Positions 41,936-54,882 of a DNA stretch of 64,000 nt are shown here, piece by piece. Source of the DNA: Candidatus Contendibacter sp. (GTDB taxonomy: Bacteria; Pseudomonadota; Gammaproteobacteria; Competibacterales; Competibacteraceae). The first letter of the stretch is position 1. Each line of letters opens with the position of its first letter. A program made the translations under genes and the position numbers. The notes beneath the pieces were generated by a model. That model was not told the origin of the DNA. It saw nothing but the letters and a program-made list of their open reading frames with translations, and did no database searches. The stretch covers positions 112,897-176,896 of the forward strand of contig JARSSP010000044.1 in NCBI GenBank assembly GCA_029624675.1. Reading direction: 5' to 3'.

Positions 41936-44900
41936 TCATGGTGCGGACGGCAATGTCGGCAGTGTTGGCGATGGGCAGTTAACGCCAGAAGGTGTGTTGA
42001 TAAAACCACCACCGGTACCACTAACAGTCGCCTGACCAGTCTCCGCACCTGTGTTCAAACCTTGAACGTAAGCGATCACGGCTGCGGTGTCGGAGGCACT
42101 GCCTGTGTAACCGACAAGCTGCACCGTTGTATTGATCCGCTGGCGTAGGCGGAAATCTGTTGACCCAGCGCCTGCGTTACCCGCACCAACAATGTTGTTG
42201 GTGCGAATATCAAAGCAGCCGGTCTGGCTGTCAGCGCCGCCCCCGCCGGCCGGTGTACTGGTCTTGCCGTGGTTGAGATGAATGCCATTAGCCCCAAACG
42301 TACCCGGATTGTTGATGATATTGCTGGTCACCGTTGCTGCCAGGGCTGAACTGCCGTCGCCTGAGGCAAGCAGGATGCCGTGATTGTTGTACTCAAAAAC
42401 ATCGTTGTCGGCCGCCGAAATTATAATCTTATATAATCCAGCACCGGCAGATGCACCCTGCGCATCAATGGCGATGCCGCTACCCTGAGACGAGCCGGAG
42501 TCGGTGATGGCGGCGTTGCCAATCGTATTATTTTGGACTCGACCGGATAGCGAGGCTGCGGCTGTAGTGAAGGCGCTTTGGTTGATCGTAATTGCCGTTA
42601 CGACTGCACCAAACATCGTGTTGTTTGAGACATCGAAGAACACATCTGCGCTCTCATTGTCTGCTACCAGGATAGTGCCGCCGAGGTCATCGCCGAAGGT
42701 GCCGTTATTGTCGAAATCCTCGGTCACGCCACCATCAGCGGTCATGCCGTTGTTATTGATGGTGACATGGAGTTGTGAGGTGCCATTCCCACTGGCCGAG
42801 ACATGGTCGCCGTGATGATTGGCGAAAGTGTTGTTCGCAATGTTGGCAAACAACGATGAACCACCTTCCGTGCTGATAAAGAGCCCATCCTCGCCGATAC
42901 CGCCGTTGGTGTTGTCGTTGTTCTGGATGGTGTTGCCGGTGATAGTTAGGTTCAACGTCCCGGAATTCTTAATGAAGCGGATGTTGTCAGTCGCACCGCC
43001 TGAGATTGTGGAGTTGAGGATACCAGAGGTGCCGCTGAGATCGGTGATAAAGATAACGCTTTCGCGCGAAGTAGGGTTGGTGCCTGCATTTCCAGCACCC
43101 AGAGTCCCACTAACCCCGTTGATAACACTGTCACGGAGAACAAAACTGGCAACGATATTGCCAAGGATAGCGAAGTTCTGGAAGTCGTTCATTTGCATCC
43201 GTGAAAGCGACACCGGCCCGGTATTATTTAGATAAACGCCAACGCCGGTTACAACGCTGCCATTCGCGCCGGCCTTGTTGGCAACTGTTCCTCCACTCCC
43301 TGCACTCCCTGTTCCTGTCACCGTTAACCCACCGCTGGAACCGGTAGTATCCAGAATGATGCCGGTATTTGACCCGCCATTTGAGGCGATACTCTGGAAC
43401 GTCAAGCCACTCGCACCAATGGTGGTATTGGCGACATTCAGCGCCGTGCCGCTGCCACTGGTAATGGTGTTGCCGCTGCCGGTCACGTTGACCGTGCCGC
43501 CGCCGGTGGCGCTGAAGCCGTTGCCGCCGGTGGTGCTGATGGCGAGCCCGCCGCCGGTGAAGTTGATCGTGGCGCCGGTATTGTTACTCAACGTCACGGC
43601 GGGATTGGCCCCCGAGGTCACGACTTTGCTGGCGCCGCTCAGGGTAATCGTGCCGCTCGTGTTGTTGGCGATGTTGATCCCCGTATTACCGCTGGTGGAC
43701 GAAAGAGCGCCGCTCAGAGTGATGTCCCCCGAACTATGGGTCTGGATGTCGATGGATTTGGCTGCCGTAATGCTGCCGCCATAGGTGATGGCCACGGTGT
43801 TGCTCGCGGGACTGAAGCCGCTCACCACGAAGGCCACGCCCGATCCGGCTCCCGTGAGCGCGCCACTACCCAGGTCAACCGTCCCCGCGATGCTGTTCAG
43901 GCGCACGTTAAACGTGCCTCCACTCGACGAAACGCTGTCAAAGGTGGCGTTGAACGTGCCGTTGCTCAGATTGAGCGCCTGTCCGTTGGTCGCTATCGCT
44001 GCGTCGTTAACCGTCAAGGTGCCGATGCCGCTGCCCACGAGGGCGTTATTCGCCGCCCCGACGTTGCCGAAATTGAATCCGCGCAGGGTGTTGTTGCTGC
44101 CGAGCGTTAGGCAATCCGCCGCAGCGGTCAGCAGTGGCCTCGTACCGGAAAGTGTCGGGAAGGCCGAGCCGGTGACGGGCGTGATGGCGGTAAAGGTTGC
44201 GAGGTTTTGGCTCGAACCACCACCGATGACGCCTTGGCTGGGTCTCAGGGTAAGCCCGCAGGTGTGATTGCCTTCGAGATAAAGAGTGTCGCCATCACCA
44301 TCGGCAGCGACCGCATTGAAACTGCCGGCACCGGTGAGTGTGTTGAACGGCCTGGCTTGGGTGCCGTTGCCACCGGCTGCGGCGGTCGCGTTAATGAACC
44401 AGGTGCGCGGCTGATTGAGGATGCTGAAAGTGACATTGGCGGTATCGCCGCCGGTGACCGTGTAGCAGAAGGTGCGAGTCAGGGCGTTCAACCCGGCGGG
44501 CGGTTCGTAGCTGAAGCTGCCGTTGAGGTTCAGGGTCAGGCGACCGTTCGCCGCGCCGGCGTCGAGTTGAGCGCCGGGGGCGGTGCCGGTGCAGCTTGGC
44601 GCGAAGCCGAAGCTGGTGATGCTGCCGACGCCGAGTTGGTCGTTGGCCGTGACCCGGCCGCTCTGGATGCCGGTATCCACGGCAAGCGTCAGATGCGGAG
44701 TGACGGTATAGGCATCGTCCTCGGCAAGCGATTGCGTGGTGAAGCTGAAGCTCGGGCTGCTCGCCATGACGTTCGGCGGGTCGGCGGTGTCCATGTCGCT
44801 GACGCTGCCGCCGTTTATCGTGACCGTGCAGATCGTGCCGCCGGGCAGATTGGCGCTGGGGTCCAGGACAATGAGGTTGGTGCCGTTGCCGCTGCTGATG

Positions 44901-47900
44901 GTGTAGCCGAGGCTGCCGCCGCCGCAGTCGAGGGTGAAACTGGCGGGGCTGCTGACGTTGACCGCTTCGCTGAAGCCGACGCCGAGGTTGTTGGCGACGT
45001 TGACGTTGACGTTGCCGTTAGCTGGGGTGCTGCTGACGAAGGTTGGGGCGGTATCGACGGTGAAGCCGAGCGTGAAGTCGTCAGCGTCGCCGTCGGTGGT
45101 GTCGCTGTCACCGTTACCGTCTAGTTGGTTGGGCGGATCGACACTGTCGACGTCGGTGATCAGGGTCGATTCCAAAACCACGGTGCAGGTTGCGCCTTCG
45201 GGCAACGCACTACCTGGCGTCAGGGTCAGGGTGGTCACGCCGGTTTGTGGCAAGGCCGGGCTAAAGGCGATCGCGCCGCCGCAGTTCCAGGTGATGCCGC
45301 CAGCGGCGATGTCGACACTCTCACTAAAGTTCAACGTGACGGTCTGGCCGGTGCCGACCGTGGCACTCGCCGTCGGGGTGGTCGAGGTCACGCGCGGCGC
45401 GGCATCGACCGTGGTGAACGTCGACGTGAAGTTCGCCGCCATGTTGTCGGGCGGATCGTTGCTGTCTTGATCGGCGACTTGGGTCGCGGTGACGGTGACC
45501 GTACACACTTCGCCGTTGGCGAAATCGGTGGGGTCGAGAGTGAAGCTGGTCGGGCCACCGCCGATGGCGAAGGGGTGGTTGCCGCTGGTGGCGCAGGTGA
45601 TATCGAAAGCTGCCGCCGGGGCGGTAACGTTTTCGCTAAAGGTGATCAGCACATTGGCGTTGATAGGCACGCCGGTCGCGTTGTTGGCGGGGTTGATGTT
45701 TTGCACCTCTGGCGCGGCGTCGATGTTGACGGTCTTCGTCGCGGTGTTGCTGGTGCCGCCGTCGCCGTCGGTGAGAACGACCGCGACGGTGCGCGTGGTG
45801 CCGGTCGGCGAGGCGACGGCGCTGAAATAGGTCAGGTTGCGCAGCAGCGCCTGGGTCGCGGTGAGGTCGGCGGTGGCGTTCAGGGTGATCGCCAGCGTCG
45901 GTACCGCCGGGGTGGCGCAGTTGAATTCGGTGGCAATGGTGCCGATCGCGACCGGACCACTACCGAAATCGTAACGAACGGTCAAGCCGCTGACACTGAT
46001 ATTGCCGACGCCCGCTCCCTGATCGCGGACGCCGATGCGGTCGTCGTTCTCGCAATTGGTGGTGACATTGGCGGCGAGCACACCGGTGTCGAAGTTGGGC
46101 GAGTCGATGTCGATAACGGTGGCGGTGGCGTCCAGGATGACCGGAGTAACGGTGTCGTAGGCCACGGTCGGGCCGGGCAGCGCGATGACGGGAGCGTCGT
46201 TCAAGCAGTTGACGGTGACCGATACCGTCGCCGTGGAGCTACCCGGCGTCAGGGTATAGGTGAATGTGTCGAGCGTCGTGCCGGGCGGATTGTTGCAGTA
46301 ATTAGCGTTGGGCTGGTAGGTCAAATCCGCCCCGCCGTTGGTGATCACCACCGTGCCGTTGGTCGGTTGCGTCACCGAGTTGATGAGCTTGGGACCGGCG
46401 TCGGGATCGGTATCGTTGGCCAACACGTTGATCGTATTGACTCCGGAGTCTTCGTCCACCGTGGCGGGGTCGTCCACCGCCGCAGGTGGGTCGTCCACGC
46501 AGGTCACGGTGACGGTCACCGTGGCGGTGGAACTGCCCGGCGTCAGGGTGTAGGTGAAGGTGTCGAGCGTGGTGCCCGGCGGGGCGTTGCAGTAATCAGC
46601 ATTCGGCTGGTAAGTAACGTTGGTGGTGTTATTGACGACCGTGCCGTTGGTCGGCTGGGTGACGGAGGCGATGCTCTTGGGACCGCCGTCGGGATCGGTG
46701 TCGTTGGTCAGGACGTCGATGGCGGTGGCCGGAGCGTCCTCGGCCACCGTGGCGGGGTCGTTCACCGCTACGGGCGGGTCGTCCACCGCCGTGACCGTGA
46801 TGAGGAAGGTCTGGGCGGCGCTGGTGTTGACGTTGGGGGCGACCCCGGAACCGCTGTCCGAGAGCGTCACGGTGATCGTGGCGCTGCCGCTGGCGCCGGC
46901 CGTCGGGGTGTAGGTGAGATTGCCCGTGGTGGTGTCGACCGCCGGCCCGGCGCTGAACAGGCCGGGATTGGTGTTGTTGGTGATGTTGAAGATGAGGGTC
47001 TGGGCCGACTCGTCGGCCGGTCCCGCCGAAATATCCGTGGCCCAGCCGTTGACCGTTTGCGCCCCGGCGTCTTCCAGCACCGTCTGATTCAGCCCCTTGG
47101 TGAAGCTGGGCGCGTCGTTGATCGGGTCTACCGTGATGGTGAAGTTCTGTGGCGCGCTGGTGTTGACGTTGGGCGGGGTGTTGGAGCCGTCGTCCGAGAG
47201 CGTCACGGTGATTGTGGCCGTGCCGTTGGCGTTGGCCGCCGGGGTGTAGGTGAGATTGCCCGTGGTGGTGTCGACCGCCGGCCCGGCGCTGAACAGGCCG
47301 GGATTGGTGTTGTTGGTGATGTTGAAGATGAGGGTCTGGGCCGACTCGTCGGCCGGTCCCGCCGAAATATCCGTGGCCCAGCCGTTGACCGTTTGTGCCC
47401 CGGCGTCTTCGTCAACCGTTGGATCCGCGCCCTTGGTGAAGCTGGGGGCGGAGTTGATGGCGTTGACGGTGACGGTCGAAGTGGCCGTCGGGCTGTTGCT
47501 GGCGCCGTCGTTGACCACGATGGTAATGACGCGGTTCGTAGCGTTCGGGTTGGCCGACGCGTTGTTGTAAGTCACCGTCCGCAGCACGGTTTGGAAGTTG
47601 GCGACCGTGTCCGGTCCGGTGAGCGTCAATACCCCGGTTGCCGCAACGTAATTGGCCGTGATCGAGGTTCCCGCCACGTTCGCCAACAAGGTTTCGACAC
47701 CCGCATCGAGCAGGTTGGTCAGGGTCACCGTGGCGGAGGCCAGGTTCGGGCTGTCGAGGTCGGCAACGGTCAACTGGGTCGCGTCGACGATGGCCACCGC
47801 GCCGCCGCCTTCGGTGAAGGTCGCGGCAAAGTCGATGCCGGCGGCGGGGCCGTTCAGATCGACCGCCGGTGCGTCATCCACGCAGGTGACGGTGACGGTG

Positions 47901-49627
47901 ACATTGGCTGTGGAACCGCCCGGCGTCAGGATATAGGTGAAGGTGTCGAGCGTTGTGCCGGGCGGATCGTTGCAGTAGTTGGCGTTGGGTTGATAGGTGA
48001 GGCCCGTGCCGCCGCCAGTGATGACCACGGTCCCGTTGGCCGGTTGGGTGACGGAGGCGATGCTCTTGGGACCGCCGTCGGGATCGGTGTCGTTGGTCAG
48101 GACGTCGATGGCGGTGGCCGGAGCGTCCTCGGCCACCGTGGCGGGGTCGTTCACCGCTACGGGCGGGTCGTCCACCGCCGTGACCGTGATGAGGAAGGTC
48201 TGGGCGGCGCTGGTGTTGACGTTGGGCGGGGTGTTGGAACCCGTGTCCGAGAGCGTCACGGTGATCGTGGCGCTGCCGCTGGCGCCGGCCGCCGGGGTGT
48301 AGGTGAGAGTACCCGTGGTGGCGTCGACCGCCGGCCCGGCGCTGAACAGCGGTGCATTGGTATTGCCGGTGATGTTGAAGATGAGCGTCTGACTGGCTTC
48401 GTCGGCCGGTCCCGTCGAAAGGGCGGTGGCCCAGGAGTTGACGGTCTGCGCCCCGGCATCTTCGAGCACCGTCTGATCCGGCCCCTTGGTGAAGCTGGGG
48501 GCGTCGTTGACCGCCGTCACATTGATGTCGAAGGTTTGCGGGGCGGACGTATCCACGCCGCCAATGGCGGTGCCGCCGTCGTCTTTCAGCACCAGGGTGA
48601 TGGTGGCGCTGCCGTTGGCATTGGCCGCCGGGGTGTAGGTGAGATTACCCGTGGTGGCGTCGACCGCCGGCCCGGCGCTGAACAGGCTGGGATTGGTGTT
48701 GTTGGTGACCTGGAAGGTCAGCGCCTGCACGGCGCCGGGGTCGCTGTCGTCGATGGCCGTGGCCCAGCCGTTGACCGTTTGCGCGCCGACGTCCTCGTCG
48801 ACGGTTTGATCCAACCCCTTCGTGAAGCTGGGGGCCTGATTGGGTGTTTGGACATTGGCGGCATCGATGCGGAAAAACGCGTTCCCACCCTCCCGCGCGG
48901 CGAAGGCGGCCAGAATGTCGGTGGTGTTCGAAGCGCTATCGCCCGTCGCGTCGGTACCGACCGCCGGCACACCTTGCCAGTCGTTGACCTGGCCGTCCAA
49001 CAGAAAGCCCGCCGCCCAGACGATGCCGGTCAGCATCCCCACCAACAATACGGCCACCATGCTTCCCGGCAGACGCGAGCGTTGCCGGACCACCGCAGCC
49101 AGCAGGAGTAGGATCAGCCCCAGCAAACCCCATTCCGACAGCGTCGGAATACCCACCGAGCCGCCGGTGGGCCATAAGTCGAACAGGATGGGGGCTCCAC
49201 CCCCCGCCGACCCCAGCAGGTCATCGCTGGTCCGCCCTTGCGCGGCGAAGTAAAGACGCACGGGAGGACCAGGGGGAGCCACAGCGTCGGCGGGGGCAGC
49301 TTGTTCGATGACATCGCCTCCCCCGACGCCGTTGTTCAAACCTACGGGATAGGGGGTGCCGGGTAGCGCAACCGGAGCGCCGAAGCTGCTTCCGACGCAG
49401 CTTTCCAGACTGAGCTGCGTCACCTGCGGCGCGGCGTTTTCGGAGACGGTCGCCGTCAGTCGCCGCTCGATCCCCGGCACGGTGCCCGCCGTCGGCAGGG
49501 CGACCGTGCAACCCGTCGCCGTGTTGTTGTCGGTGTCGATCAGAGTGAAGTAGCTGATTTGCGCCCAGCTTGAGGCAGACCCAAGCACCAACACGATAGC
49601 CACCAACCAGCGGGCAACCAGGTTCAT
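41936..49627 (-). CDS. Giant exported repeat protein with cadherin-like, Ig-like and beta-helix regions
   Basis: A 2563-residue protein, start supported by AGGGGT. A signal peptide covers residues 1-23. An IPTLSEWG-plus-membrane-helix motif begins at Ile160, with a second hydrophobic segment at about 190-210. Residues about 264-1300 hold many cadherin-like modules (recurring SFTKG.DQTV.EDAGAQTV and PPVAVNDPATVAEDAP). Residues about 1300-1640 hold three Ig-like modules (NPANNATGVPINANV type). Residues about 1740-2500 form a serine/glycine/asparagine-rich right-handed beta-helix-like region. No C-terminal barrel or clear secretion signal is seen. The IPTL motif, usually C-terminal in exosortase substrates, is here internal. 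Likely a surface adhesin or matrix protein. Confidence 0.8.
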   Translation of the reverse strand: MNLVARWLVAIVLVLGSASSWAQISYFTLIDTDNNTATGCTVALPTAGTVPGIERRLTATVSENAAPQVTQLSLESCVGSSFGAPVALPGTPYPVGLNNGVGGGDVIEQAAPADAVAPPGPPVRLYFAAQGRTSDDLLGSAGGGAPILFDLWPTGGSVGIPTLSEWGLLGLILLLLAAVVRQRSRLPGSMVAVLLVGMLTGIVWAAGFLLDGQVNDWQGVPAVGTDATGDSASNTTDILAAFAAREGGNAFFRIDAANVQTPNQAPSFTKGLDQTVDEDVGAQTVNGWATAIDDSDPGAVQALTFQVTNNTNPSLFSAGPAVDATTGNLTYTPAANANGSATITLVLKDDGGTAIGGVDTSAPQTFDINVTAVNDAPSFTKGPDQTVLEDAGAQTVNSWATALSTGPADEASQTLIFNITGNTNAPLFSAGPAVDATTGTLTYTPAAGASGSATITVTLSDTGSNTPPNVNTSAAQTFLITVTAVDDPPVAVNDPATVAEDAPATAIDVLTNDTDPDGGPKSIASVTQPANGTVVITGGGTGLTYQPNANYCNDPPGTTLDTFTYILTPGGSTANVTVTVTCVDDAPAVDLNGPAAGIDFAATFTEGGGAVAIVDATQLTVADLDSPNLASATVTLTNLLDAGVETLLANVAGTSITANYVAATGVLTLTGPDTVANFQTVLRTVTYNNASANPNATNRVITIVVNDGASNSPTATSTVTVNAINSAPSFTKGADPTVDEDAGAQTVNGWATDISAGPADESAQTLIFNITNNTNPGLFSAGPAVDTTTGNLTYTPAANANGTATITVTLSDDGSNTPPNVNTSAPQNFTITVDPINDAPSFTKGLNQTVLEDAGAQTVNGWATDISAGPADESAQTLIFNITNNTNPGLFSAGPAVDTTTGNLTYTPTAGASGSATITVTLSDSGSGVAPNVNTSAAQTFLITVTAVDDPPVAVNDPATVAEDAPATAIDVLTNDTDPDGGPKSIASVTQPTNGTVVNNTTNVTYQPNADYCNAPPGTTLDTFTYTLTPGSSTATVTVTVTCVDDPPAAVDDPATVDEDSGVNTINVLANDTDPDAGPKLINSVTQPTNGTVVITNGGADLTYQPNANYCNNPPGTTLDTFTYTLTPGSSTATVSVTVNCLNDAPVIALPGPTVAYDTVTPVILDATATVIDIDSPNFDTGVLAANVTTNCENDDRIGVRDQGAGVGNISVSGLTVRYDFGSGPVAIGTIATEFNCATPAVPTLAITLNATADLTATQALLRNLTYFSAVASPTGTTRTVAVVLTDGDGGTSNTATKTVNIDAAPEVQNINPANNATGVPINANVLITFSENVTAPAAAFDITCATSGNHPFAIGGGPTSFTLDPTDFANGEVCTVTVTATQVADQDSNDPPDNMAANFTSTFTTVDAAPRVTSTTPTASATVGTGQTVTLNFSESVDIAAGGITWNCGGAIAFSPALPQTGVTTLTLTPGSALPEGATCTVVLESTLITDVDSVDPPNQLDGNGDSDTTDGDADDFTLGFTVDTAPTFVSSTPANGNVNVNVANNLGVGFSEAVNVSSPASFTLDCGGGSLGYTISSGNGTNLIVLDPSANLPGGTICTVTINGGSVSDMDTADPPNVMASSPSFSFTTQSLAEDDAYTVTPHLTLAVDTGIQSGRVTANDQLGVGSITSFGFAPSCTGTAPGAQLDAGAANGRLTLNLNGSFSYEPPAGLNALTRTFCYTVTGGDTANVTFSILNQPRTWFINATAAAGGNGTQARPFNTLTGAGSFNAVAADGDGDTLYLEGNHTCGLTLRPSQGVIGGGSSQNLATFTAITPVTGSAFPTLSGTRPLLTAAADCLTLGSNNTLRGFNFGNVGAANNALVGSGIGTLTVNDAAIATNGQALNLSNGTFNATFDSVSSSGGTFNVRLNSIAGTVDLGSGALTGAGSGVAFVVSGFSPASNTVAITYGGSITAAKSIDIQTHSSGDITLSGALSSTSGNTGINIANNTSGTITLSGASKVVTSGANPAVTLSNNTGATINFTGGGLAISTTGGNGFSATGGGTVNVTGSGNTITSGSGTALNVANTTIGASGLTFQSIASNGGSNTGIILDTTGSSGGLTVTGTGSAGSGGTVANKAGANGSVVTGVGVYLNNTGPVSLSRMQMNDFQNFAILGNIVASFVLRDSVINGVSGTLGAGNAGTNPTSRESVIFITDLSGTSGILNSTISGGATDNIRFIKNSGTLNLTITGNTIQNNDNTNGGIGEDGLFISTEGGSSLFANIANNTFANHHGDHVSASGNGTSQLHVTINNNGMTADGGVTEDFDNNGTFGDDLGGTILVADNESADVFFDVSNNTMFGAVVTAITINQSAFTTAAASLSGRVQNNTIGNAAITDSGSSQGSGIAIDAQGASAGAGLYKIIISAADNDVFEYNNHGILLASGDGSSALAATVTSNIINNPGTFGANGIHLNHGKTSTPAGGGGADSQTGCFDIRTNNIVGAGNAGAGSTDFRLRQRINTTVQLVGYTGSASDTAAVIAYVQGLNTGAETGQATVSGTGGGFINTPSGVNCPSPTLPTLPSAP
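46656..46837. repeat. 182-bp exact repeat, copy A
   Basis: Identical base for base to 48045-48226, 1389 bases away, inside the giant gene. It encodes the joint between two surface modules. Exact identity at synonymous sites points to recent duplication or gene conversion. Confidence 0.9.
46904..47059. repeat. 156-bp exact repeat, copy A
   Basis: Identical to 47240-47395, 336 bases away (112 codons, in frame), again inside cadherin-like modules of the giant gene. Confidence 0.88.
47240..47395. repeat. 156-bp exact repeat, copy B
   Basis: The partner of 46904-47059. The spacing equals one surface module, so unequal crossing-over would add or remove exactly one module. Confidence 0.88.
48045..48226. 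repeat. 182-bp exact repeat, copy B
   Basis: The partner of 46656-46837. Recombination between the copies would delete 1389 bases (463 codons, in frame), changing the number of modules. Confidence 0.9.
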
Positions 49628-49848
49628 GACGATACCCCTAACATGAAAAACTTCACTTCACTCCGCGCCAACAAGTCCATGCACTGGACTGTCGACCCTT
49701 CTCCAATCGAAAGTAGACTATATTTGTCAACCATACAAGACTTGCTATTTACAAATTCTTACGAATTTTTACAAAACTCAATTAAGCATTAACAGACATA
49801 GGGAAATAACTGACGCAGCCAGGCGGAAAAATCGAGGCAAGGTGCCCC

Positions 49849-49881
49849 AAAACGACCGAGGCGCCTTGACGGCGCCTCGGT
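49849..49881 (-). terminator. Intrinsic terminator of clpB
   Basis: A perfect 11-pair stem (49855-49865 with 49871-49881) with a five-base loop, followed on the minus strand by CGTTTT, a few bases after the clpB stop. Confidence 0.85.
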
Positions 49882-49884
49882 TAT

Positions 49885-52485
49885 TCATTGTTTGGCCAAC
49901 TTGTCGGGCAGTCGCTTGCGGAAATCCAATCCCTCCTGGCCAGCATCCACCGCCACCGTATCGCCGGGGCCGAACTCACCAGCCAGAATCCGCCGCGCCA
50001 GCGGATTTTCCAATCCCTGCTGGATCGCCCGCTTGAGCGGCCGCGCGCCATAGACCGGATCGAAACCGGCCTCACCGAGCCGATCCAGCGCCGCTTCGGT
50101 AACCTCCAACCCCATCTGTCGGTCGGCCAGCCGCTGGCGCAGATAACCGATCTGAATGTCGGCGATGGCCCGAATCTGCTCCCGGTCCAACGGATGGAAC
50201 ACCACCACCTCGTCGATGCGGTTGACGAACTCGGGCCGGAACTGGTCCGCCACCTGCGCCATCACCATGCTCTTCATCAACGGGTAGTTGTTCTGCGCCG
50301 CCAGTTCCTGAATCATCTGAGAGCCGAGATTGGAGGTCATCACCACCACGGTGTTGCGGAAATCCACTGTGCGGCCCTGCCCATCGGTCAGCCGCCCATC
50401 GTCCAGCACTTGCAGCAGCACGTTGAACACGTCCTGGTGCGCCTTTTCGATTTCGTCCAGTAGGATCACGCTGTAGGGCCGCCGCCGCACCGCCTCGGTC
50501 AGATAACCGCCTTCCTCGTAGCCGACGTAGCCGGGCGGAGCGCCGATCATCCGGGCTACGGAGTGCTTCTCCATGAATTCCGACATGTCGATCCGCACCA
50601 TCGCCTCGTCGGTATCGAACAGGAACCCAGCCAGCGCCTTGCACAGTTCGGTCTTGCCGACACCGGTCGGACCGAGAAACAGGAACGAGCCGTTGGGCCG
50701 GTTGGGATCGGACAACCCGGCGCGGGAGCGGCGAATGGCGTCGCTCACCGCCTTGACCGCCTCGCCCTGGCCCACTACCCGCCGGCGAATCGCTTCCTCC
50801 ATCCGCAACAGCTTGTCGCGCTCGCCTTCCAGCATCTTCGCCACCGGAATGCCGGTCCACTTGGAGACCACCTCGGCGATTTCCTCGTCGGTCACCTTGT
50901 TGCGCAAGAGCTTGAACTCGGTGTGCTCGGCGGCGCTGGCCTGCGCCAGTTTCCGTTCCAGTTCCGGGATGCGGCCGTAGCTCAACTCCGACATCCGTGC
51001 CAGATCCCCGGCACGACGAGCGGTATCCAGTTCCAACCGCGCCCGCTCCAATTCCTCCTTGACCTGCGCCGAACCGTGCAGGGCCAGTTTCTCGGCCTTC
51101 CAAACCTCTTCCAAGTCGGCAAACTCACGCTCCAGCTTGGCGACTTCCTGTTCCAGCAACTCCAGCCGTTTCTTCGACGCCTCGTCACCTTCTTTCTTCA
51201 ACGCCTCGCGCTCGATCTTGAGCTGGATCAAGCGCCGTTCCAGCCGATCCATCGCTTCCGGCTTGGAGTCGATTTCCATGCGGATGCGCGAGGCCGCCTC
51301 GTCGATCAGGTCGATGGCCTTGTCGGGCAGGTTGCGATCAGTGATGTAGCGGTGCGAGAGGGTCGCAGCGGCGACGATGGCCGGATCGGTGATTTCCACC
51401 CCGTGATGCACCTCGTAACGCTCGTTCAGGCCGCGCAAGATGGCGATGGTGTCTTCAACACTCGGCTCGTTGACCAGCACTTTTTGGAAGCGCCGCTCCA
51501 GCGCCGCGTCCTTCTCGACGTACTTCCGATATTCGTCTAGGGTGGTCGCGCCGATGCAGTGCAGTTCGCCGCGCGCCAGCGCCGGCTTGAGCATGTTGCC
51601 GGCGTCCATGGAGCCTTCAGCCTTGCCGGCGCCGACCATGGTGTGCAGCTCGTCCATGAATAGGATGATCTGCCCTTCCTGCTTGGCCAAGTCCTTGAGC
51701 ACGGCCTTCAACCGTTCCTCGAACTCGCCGCGAAACTTGGTCCCGGCGATCAGCGCGCCCATGTCCAGCGCCAGCACCCGCTTGTGCTTCAACCCTTCCG
51801 GGACCTCGCCGTTGATGATGCGCTGGGCCAGACCTTCGACGATGGCGGTTTTGCCGACGCCGGCCTCGCCGATCAGTACCGGGTTGTTCTTGGTGCGCCG
51901 CTGCAACACCTGAATGGTGCGGCGGATTTCGTCGTCGCGGCCGATTACCGGATCGAGTTTGCCCTGCTCGGCCCGCTCGGTCAGGTCGATGGTGTAGCGT
52001 TCCAGCGCCTGGCGTTGGTCCTCGGCGTTCGGGTCCTCGACCTTCTGGCCGCCGCGCACGGCGTCGATGCCGCGTTCGATCAGACTCCGGGTCGCGCCGG
52101 CCTTGCGCAGCAACGCACCCAGTTCGCCCTTGTCCTCCAGCGCGGCCAGCACGAACAGTTCGGACGAGATGTAGGCATCCTTGCGCTGCTGGGCCAGTTT
52201 GTCGGTCAGGTTCAGCAACTTCGATAAGGCGTTGGAAATCTGTACGTCGCCGCCGGTCCCCTCGACGCGCGGCAGGCGATCCAGCGCCTCGCCGAGCTGG
52301 GAGCGCAGCAGGTTGACGCTGACGTCGGCCTGGGCGAGCAAGGGGCGCACCGTGCCGCCGTCCTGATCGAGCAGGGCCGCCATCACATGCGCCGGCTCGA
52401 TGAATTGATGATCGCGGCCCACCGCCAAACTCTGGGCGTCGCTCAGGGCCAGTTGAAATTTGCTGGTCAGTTTGTCCATGCGCAT
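49885..52485 (-). CDS. clpB: ATP-dependent chaperone ClpB
   Basis: An 866-residue Hsp100 disaggregase that pulls proteins out of aggregates with DnaK. It has an N-terminal Clp repeat domain (about 5-145), AAA module 1 with Walker A GEAGVGKT, the coiled-coil M-domain (about 410-530, rich in E/K/R/L heptads) and AAA module 2 with Walker A GPTGVGKT and arginine-finger-type residues. There is no ClpP-binding loop motif. Length is normal. An in-frame ATG two codons later (MDKL) is an equally likely start. It is followed by a strong terminator. Confidence 0.97.
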   Translation of the reverse strand: MRMDKLTSKFQLALSDAQSLAVGRDHQFIEPAHVMAALLDQDGGTVRPLLAQADVSVNLLRSQLGEALDRLPRVEGTGGDVQISNALSKLLNLTDKLAQQRKDAYISSELFVLAALEDKGELGALLRKAGATRSLIERGIDAVRGGQKVEDPNAEDQRQALERYTIDLTERAEQGKLDPVIGRDDEIRRTIQVLQRRTKNNPVLIGEAGVGKTAIVEGLAQRIINGEVPEGLKHKRVLALDMGALIAGTKFRGEFEERLKAVLKDLAKQEGQIILFMDELHTMVGAGKAEGSMDAGNMLKPALARGELHCIGATTLDEYRKYVEKDAALERRFQKVLVNEPSVEDTIAILRGLNERYEVHHGVEITDPAIVAAATLSHRYITDRNLPDKAIDLIDEAASRIRMEIDSKPEAMDRLERRLIQLKIEREALKKEGDEASKKRLELLEQEVAKLEREFADLEEVWKAEKLALHGSAQVKEELERARLELDTARRAGDLARMSELSYGRIPELERKLAQASAAEHTEFKLLRNKVTDEEIAEVVSKWTGIPVAKMLEGERDKLLRMEEAIRRRVVGQGEAVKAVSDAIRRSRAGLSDPNRPNGSFLFLGPTGVGKTELCKALAGFLFDTDEAMVRIDMSEFMEKHSVARMIGAPPGYVGYEEGGYLTEAVRRRPYSVILLDEIEKAHQDVFNVLLQVLDDGRLTDGQGRTVDFRNTVVVMTSNLGSQMIQELAAQNNYPLMKSMVMAQVADQFRPEFVNRIDEVVVFHPLDREQIRAIADIQIGYLRQRLADRQMGLEVTEAALDRLGEAGFDPVYGARPLKRAIQQGLENPLARRILAGEFGPGDTVAVDAGQEGLDFRKRLPDKLAKQ

Positions 52486-52563
52486 TGCAGGTTTACTCCA
52501 CTGGAATCATTTTCCTGCAAAGTGGCGGTGATCGAGGGGAATTCAAGGGGCTTCGACCCGCGC

Positions 52564-54875
<2,312 letters not shown>

Positions 54876-54882
54876 GTCGGCT

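Noticed and set aside
46904..48226. A CRISPR-like array from regularly spaced repeats
   Set aside because: The repeats are long, in frame and encode surface modules; spacing and length do not fit CRISPR, and no cas genes are present.
45125..49111. A 1328-codon open frame on the plus strand, antisense to the giant gene
   Set aside because: It is the shadow of repetitive GC-rich codons in the minus-strand gene. It lacks a signal or ribosome site and its sequence has the repetitive, Arg/Gly-rich look of an antisense frame.
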